This document shows positions 58,901 through 64,000 of a stretch of DNA of 64,000 nucleotides, in pieces. Origin of the DNA: Copromyces sp. CBS 386.78 (Eukaryota; Ascomycota; Sordariomycetes; Sordariales; Sordariaceae); the NCBI GenBank assembly GCA_030685235.1, contig MU839134.1, positions 186,001-250,000 of the forward strand. The letters are read 5' to 3'. Numbering within the stretch: the first letter of the stretch is position 1; every line of letters begins with the position of its first letter. The notes under the pieces were generated by a model. The model ran no database searches. It was not told the DNA's origin and saw nothing but the letters and a program-made list of their open reading frames with translations. Made by a program: the position numbers and the translations under genes.

Positions 58901-61900
58901 TTTTTAAGATTAGTACGGTCGTGCATACTATTTTTAGGGCTTTAAAGGTATTATTATACTCTTTATCCTACCTTTAATCTATCGTTTTCTTTATTAATTT
59001 ATATAACGGTCTACTTATATATAAAAAGTTAGCTATAAATTTCCTATAGAAGTTAGTAAAGCCTAGGAAGCGTTATAATTGACGTTTTATCGTCGGTACT
59101 TCCTATTTAGTAACGGTTTCTATTTTCTCTAAGTCTATTTCGATCCCTCTAAGGGTAATAATAAGGCCTAAATATTTGGTTCGTTAAATATAGAATTTAT
59201 ATTTATTAATATTAATTTGCAAGCTTACGTTAATTAAACGTTATAATACTTCCCTAACGTATTTAATATATTTTTTGTACGTCTTTAAGAAAATTAAGAC
59301 GTTGTTTAGGTAGGCCGTCGTATAAATATTTAAAATATTATATAAAATATTATTAACAAAGTTTTAGAACGAGGCCAGTATTCCTAATAAACCGAACGGA
59401 TATATTAGGGATTTGTAGAGATTAAATTTCGTAATAAAGGCGGTTAACTATTCGTATCCTTTAGTTATACGTAATTTATTAAAAATAGCAATAATATTTA
59501 CTTTTATAAACTATTTCGTTTTATAGATAGTATTTAGTATTTTTTTAATTAAGGGTAACGGGTATTTATTCTTTAACAAAATTTCGTTAATACTTTTATA
59601 ATCGATATAGATTTGTACGCCGCCGCTTGGTTTGCGAGCTAGTAGTACCGGTAATACTATATTAGAGGTCAATAATTTAATGAATCCCTTGGCTAAATTA
59701 TTATCTAATTATTGCTTAATAACCTTAAGCTCTTACGGGGATATTAATTATACTTTGGAATACGGTAGAGAATTTACCCCTAATTTTAATTTAATTTTAT
59801 AATTGTAAGAACGGTATTTAGGTATTACGTCGGTATTCCGTAGGTTAATAACGTGAGAGAAATCCTTATATTCGTCTAGGAAATATATTTTTACCTCTTT
59901 TAGGGTGTACTTTAGCCGAGTAACTTTATTTATAAATTTCTAAACATCCTCCTCTATAATATTATAAATTTTATCAATTTCAGTTAAGGAGGTCAATTTC
60001 CGCTCTTACTTTTCGGCCGGTTTTTAGGGCTTACTATTTATTATTTTTAGTGTATATATACAATTAACGTACTCTTTCGCAAACTCGCTAAATTAGAGGG
60101 TTTATTTTCCCTTACTTTTATTCGCAGTTTCCGCTTTATAAAAGTCGATGAATTTATATACCTTTGGGTTTTTAAAGTAGGGTTTATACGGTTTACCCTT
60201 TCCCTATACAATATTTTTCTATACGCTTTTAAATAGAGACGGTATTAAAATAGTTGCTTTCTTCTCCTTTTATACTTCTTAGAACTCTATTTATATAATA
60301 AAGTTAATTTTAACGCCTTTTATCCGTATATTAAATATAAAAGTTCGTACGTTAATTAATTTAATATTTGAAAAATTTAAAGTTACTATATTAATTATTA
60401 ATTCGAATTATTAAAAGAATATGCGTTTTACCTATTTTAGCCGTTATATCGTCTAAATCCTTCGTCCGCTAATAATTCGTACCTTTATTTTAATTTTTTT
60501 TAATATTGGCTTTTTAATAGGGCCGAAAGGTTTTTCGAACCTTCTTACGTATATTAGAAAAACCGGAGGTTCTACTATTATAGTTTAATTACCCTTAGGT
60601 ACTTCCGTTATATTAGTTACCTAAATTAGGAGATATTCGTTTTTATTATAATTAGAACTATTATTAAATCCGCTCCTAATTTTTTCGAAGACGGATCCGC
60701 TCCCAATCTCTTTAAAGACGGACCCACTTTCGGCCTTAAGGACATTTCTATTATCCTTTTCCTTAAGAGCAGTACTTAAGATTACTACTATTTCTAATAA
60801 TTGGGGTATATAGGTACTTATATAAGCTACGTTCTAGGTAATTTTGTTAGTTATTTAATTGATGTTTGGATTATAGAGTTGTAACTATAGCTAGCTTAGA
60901 ATTATTAGGTAATTTGTTGCTAGGTTAGTTATAAAAAATCTAATAATTTCTTTATGATTACCAATCCGTATTATCGTTTCAATATATTAGTCTACCTATT
61001 CTTTGAAGTCATTATCGGTTAAATATAACGGCCTAAACTTCTTTAAAGGTTTGAATTTTAAATAGGTTCTTTTTACGAAAGATCGATCGATAAAAGCTTT
61101 ACTTAAATATTTAAAGTCGATTAATAATATATATTCTATTTTTTTATTATATTAGGGATATTAAAAATATATAGATAGTAAGGTTATTATGCTGCCTATA
61201 GAATTTTAAACTATTTAATTTAAATAGTTCTATTCTTTAATAGCCGATTATATAAACGTTTAATTTATTTACCCTTATTTTTATCCTCTTTTATATCCTT
61301 ACCGAATACCCTTGAACGCGATTTAGCCTTAGGGTTTTTTATTTCTTTATTGGGTTGGAGTAGCCGGGGCCGGGGCTACTAGGGCTACCGGGGTAGTTAG
61401 AATTACTAGGTTAGCTATATCCGCTATAGTACGGTTAGTAATTGGAGTATTTATACTTATATTAGTATATTTGTACGTAGTAATATTTAGACCGGTACAA
61501 TTAGCTTACTTGCCCTTATTACTATAATTAGTCTAGCCCTTATATTTACGGGCTAAATATTTGCCCTTACCGTAATTTATATAAATGCCTTTATTATAGC
61601 GCTCTTATAGAACGTCCTTATAAATTTCTATAAATTTAGTACGGTCTAGATTTATAGCGTCGGGATTTTTATTATTACCGCTAGTACTAGAGTTGCTATT
61701 ACCTTTATTACTATTCTAGGTTCCTTAGATAGTATCATTGCGTAAGGAAGTTTTAGCGTAGGTTTTAGAAATACCTTTAAATAGTTCGTACTATCCTTTA
61801 AAGTTATTACGAATAGGTTGGACGTAATAATGTAAAACCGAATCCGTTAAAGATTTGGAAACCTTTTAATAAAGGAAATAAACTTTAGTAATTATATTGT

Positions 61901-62337
61901 AATTATAACAATGAATTAAAGTAATGAATTAGGCTTCAAAATCCTCGTAGTTAGATTATTTACCAGTTTATTTAAATTGTAATAGTAAGTTCTTTACAAT
62001 TTATACGATATTACTCTATATATAACGATTATTTAGGTATATTAGGAATTTTTCGCTTGTTTACTATTTTTAGAGGATAGAGTATTAAGGGTTATTAAAA
62101 ATTGTTTTTTAGTATTTTGTAACGTTAATTTTTACTTCGCTTTTTAGGTAGGATATAGTATAAAGTAGTTTTACTATTTTATTAGGAAATTTATAGCTGT
62201 TAACGATTTAACAATTGTAGATCTCTGAATTTTAGGCGTTATAAGCGTTGTATCGTTTAATTATATTTGTTTTTTTACCCTTAAACCGCTTTGGGTCTTT
62301 ATAGAGTATTTTACGATAATAGTATAGTATAGGGGCT

Positions 62338-62500
62338 GGAGTTGTAGTAGGGGGGTAGGGATTATTAGGATTATTAGGACTGCTAGGATTACCGGGATTA
62401 TTAGGATTACCGGGATTATTAGGGCCGCTAGGACCGCTAGGACCGCTAGGACTATTAGGGCTATTAGGATTGTTAGGACCGCCGGGATAACCGAATTTGG
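62338..62500 (-). repeat. 9-bp minisatellite in the Gypsy Gag region
   Basis: About 18 units of a degenerate 9-bp motif (CCTAATAAT/CCCGGTAAT/CCTAGCGGT on the minus strand) would encode a Pro-Gly-Asn/Ser collagen-like tract, probably the N-terminal low-complexity part of Gag. Confidence 0.8.
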
Positions 62501-63716
62501 GATAATTAAATCTTCCGCTTCCGGGATTGCCGCCCGCTTTTCTATAGTTGAAGCCGTTTCCTTTGCCCGATCTTCTAGGGCTATTATCGTTAGGACTGCC
62601 GTTTATATTACTAGAGTTAGTACTTTTACCCGATTTTCTAGGGCTATTATCGCTAGGATTACCGCTTGTATTATCGGTACTAAAGCTAGTTCCTGTGTCC
62701 GATCTTCTAGGGCCGCTACTACGATTCTTAATAATAATTTTATCTTTTTTAATAAAATAGAAACGGATTTGAAAGTTCTTAATTTCTTTTTAGGCTTTAA
62801 TTAATTCTTCGTTAACAATCTTACTTACAATACATACAGTTATAAGGTTTTTTAGCGCCTTCTTTAATTCTATATAATATAGTTCAACGTTATTATTAAT
62901 TATTTAGTTGAAATTTAGAAATTTTTAATAATCGTCCTCCTTATTTTTAATAGTATTGTTTAACTCCTCTTAAAGGTTAATCTTATTTTGGTTGAGGGTT
63001 ACAACCTTCTAGTATAAGGACGTATTTTCGTTAATAATTTGGTTGTACTATAGTTGTAAAAATTGGATTTATTATATAAATTGCTTCTTAGTATCGTTAA
63101 ATTGGCTAATTTGGGCCTTGAGTTGCCCTTCCTTCTCTTATATTTTTTCGATAAAATTTTTAGTATTATTTTCGAAAGTAACGTAACGGGCCTGCTCCTC
63201 CTTAATTTGTTTATTAAAGTAGTTAATTTTTTTATTAAAGTAATAGAATAGCTTTATAACTTCCTTATAATTATAAACTTTATTAGTAAAATTTAAGGAG
63301 ATTATAAGGCCGCTGGGATTACTACTATAAATTTTTAGTAGTATATCGTATCCTTTTAAAAGGGAGGGGAAGATTATAGCGAAATTAATTCGGCGTACGT
63401 TATTACCCGCTAGATTGTTAGCTATTTTGATTGTACTTTCCTAAATAATTGGATAACGTTTGTTAAAAGAGAGATGTTTCTACTATATCGTACGGTGCGA
63501 TATTTGCGCCTTTGTTATTTTAGAGGCTTTAATGCTTGCTTATCGTTTTTAGGTTTGATATTCTGGTCGTTGGGGTTCTTAATTCTATGTTAGCGATTGT
63601 ACGATTTTGCTTCGAAGTGAAGTTCGTAAGAACTAAACTGCTACTAATCTTCTATTGGGCTTAATTCTTACTAAAATTATTTATTGCGCGTTAATGCGAG
63701 GTTAGGCATAATAAAG

Positions 63717-63960
63717 TATTATGGAGCGCGAGCAAATATTAAAGTAAGATGTTAATTGTTGTGCGAGGAATTAGAAGAGGAACTTGTACGTATACGAGAA
63801 CTATATAGGGCATAGTGTAGAGCCCTGTGACTATAGGTGGTTATGGATCTATAGGGCGGCACTATGGCTGTGCTGTACTTAGATAGCTGCACTCAGCTGG
63901 CTGCACCAATGCAGCACAGCACCCCTATCTATTTACAAGGAGTAGGCAATGCCTGTGATA
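63717..63960 (-). repeat. 5' LTR of the Gypsy element
   Basis: This is the 244-bp partner of 55,715-55,958. It keeps original CA-rich sequence (CAGCTGGCTGCACCAATGCA) where the other LTR is TA-mutated. It is more mutated in the first half (GCAAATATTAAAGTAAGATG). Confidence 0.9.
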
Positions 63961-64000
63961 TAGACTTTCGTATTAATATTATCGAAGTCCTTCTAATATT

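Larger units (their letters stand above)
55715..63960 (-). mobile_element. Complete Ty3/Gypsy LTR retrotransposon, RIP-inactivated, 8.2 kb
   Basis: Two 244-bp LTRs and a perfect 5-bp target duplication TAGAC (55,710-55,714 and 63,961-63,965) bound the element. The minus-strand order is Gag region with Pro/Gly/Asn repeats (about 63.4-61 kb), protease region, reverse transcriptase (about 59,650-59,100, with GGVQIYIDYKSIN and AYLNNVLIF at the YxDD position), RNase H (about 58,860-58,480) and an integrase region below it. A polypurine tract ACGGGGGGTAG precedes the 3' LTR at 55,959. All frames have many stops, so it cannot move by itself. Confidence 0.88.
50790..64000. repeat. RIP-mutated AT-rich repeat block (right)
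   Basis: The composition is the same as in the left block: CA and TG nearly absent, TA abundant, and all transposon frames full of stops. It consists of a Ty1/Copia relic interrupted by a complete Ty3/Gypsy element and a MITE. The short open frames inside (for example 58,215-58,478, 62,548-62,760) are surviving pieces of these elements, not host genes. Confidence 0.9.

Noticed and set aside
62548..63251. Leu-rich open frames on the plus strand
   Set aside because: They are the reverse reading of the Gypsy Gag region and its repeats.
1..64000. CRISPR array, bacterial operons or Shine-Dalgarno sites
   Set aside because: Introns, RIP and LTR elements show a fungal genome. No regularly spaced repeats of CRISPR type were seen.
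1..64000. Dispersed 5S rRNA or telomere repeats
   Set aside because: No 5S-like sequence was recognised. The TTAGGG-like words near 50,525-50,570 are single and belong to the palindrome, not to a telomeric array.

Overview
This window looks like filamentous ascomycete (Sordariomycete, Neurospora/Sordaria-like) nuclear DNA. The reasons are short 48-190 nt introns with GTRNGT donors and CTAAC/CTGAC-like branch sites, C/G-ending codon preference, CCAAAATGG-like start contexts, scattered TAGGTAGGTACC-type intergenic motifs, and two large blocks with the signature of repeat-induced point mutation (RIP): strong loss of CpA/TpG, excess TpA, and transposon coding sequence full of stops. The species cannot be named from sequence alone.

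Layout: 1-15,300 is a RIP-mutated repeat block with at least two minus-strand Ty3/Gypsy relics. 15,300-50,800 is a GC-balanced gene island. 50,800-64,000 is a second RIP block: a Ty1/Copia relic (minus strand) split by a complete Ty3/Gypsy element (55,715-63,960) with two 244-bp LTRs and a perfect 5-bp target duplication. A 413-bp MITE with an 8-bp target duplication lies at 54,071-54,483.

Genes in the island, left to right: a Pro/Arg-rich hypothetical protein (+, 15.5 kb); an F-box-like two-exon protein (+, 19.5 kb); a heme fatty-acid alpha-dioxygenase-like enzyme (-, 22-24 kb); a 25.5-32.3 kb zone of broken genes, exon-like duplications, foldback sequence and MITEs; an FAD-linked berberine-bridge-type oxidase (-, 34.5-36.1 kb); a cytochrome P450 with a roughly 275-residue low-complexity tail (-, 38-40.9 kb); arginyl-tRNA synthetase with a probable mitochondrial leader and an internal cytosolic start (-, 44.3-46.7 kb); and a ferric reductase (-, 47.4-49.4 kb). 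Two tRNA-like Pol III units are present, one of them inside an undescribed TIR element at 32.8-33.4 kb.

How the genes relate: alpha-dioxygenase, FAD oxidase, P450 and ferric reductase are all redox enzymes on one strand, but no polyketide or peptide synthase and no pathway regulator accompanies them. A common pathway is therefore only a hypothesis. Exon borders were worked out by hand from splice signals and reading phase; no transcript data were available.
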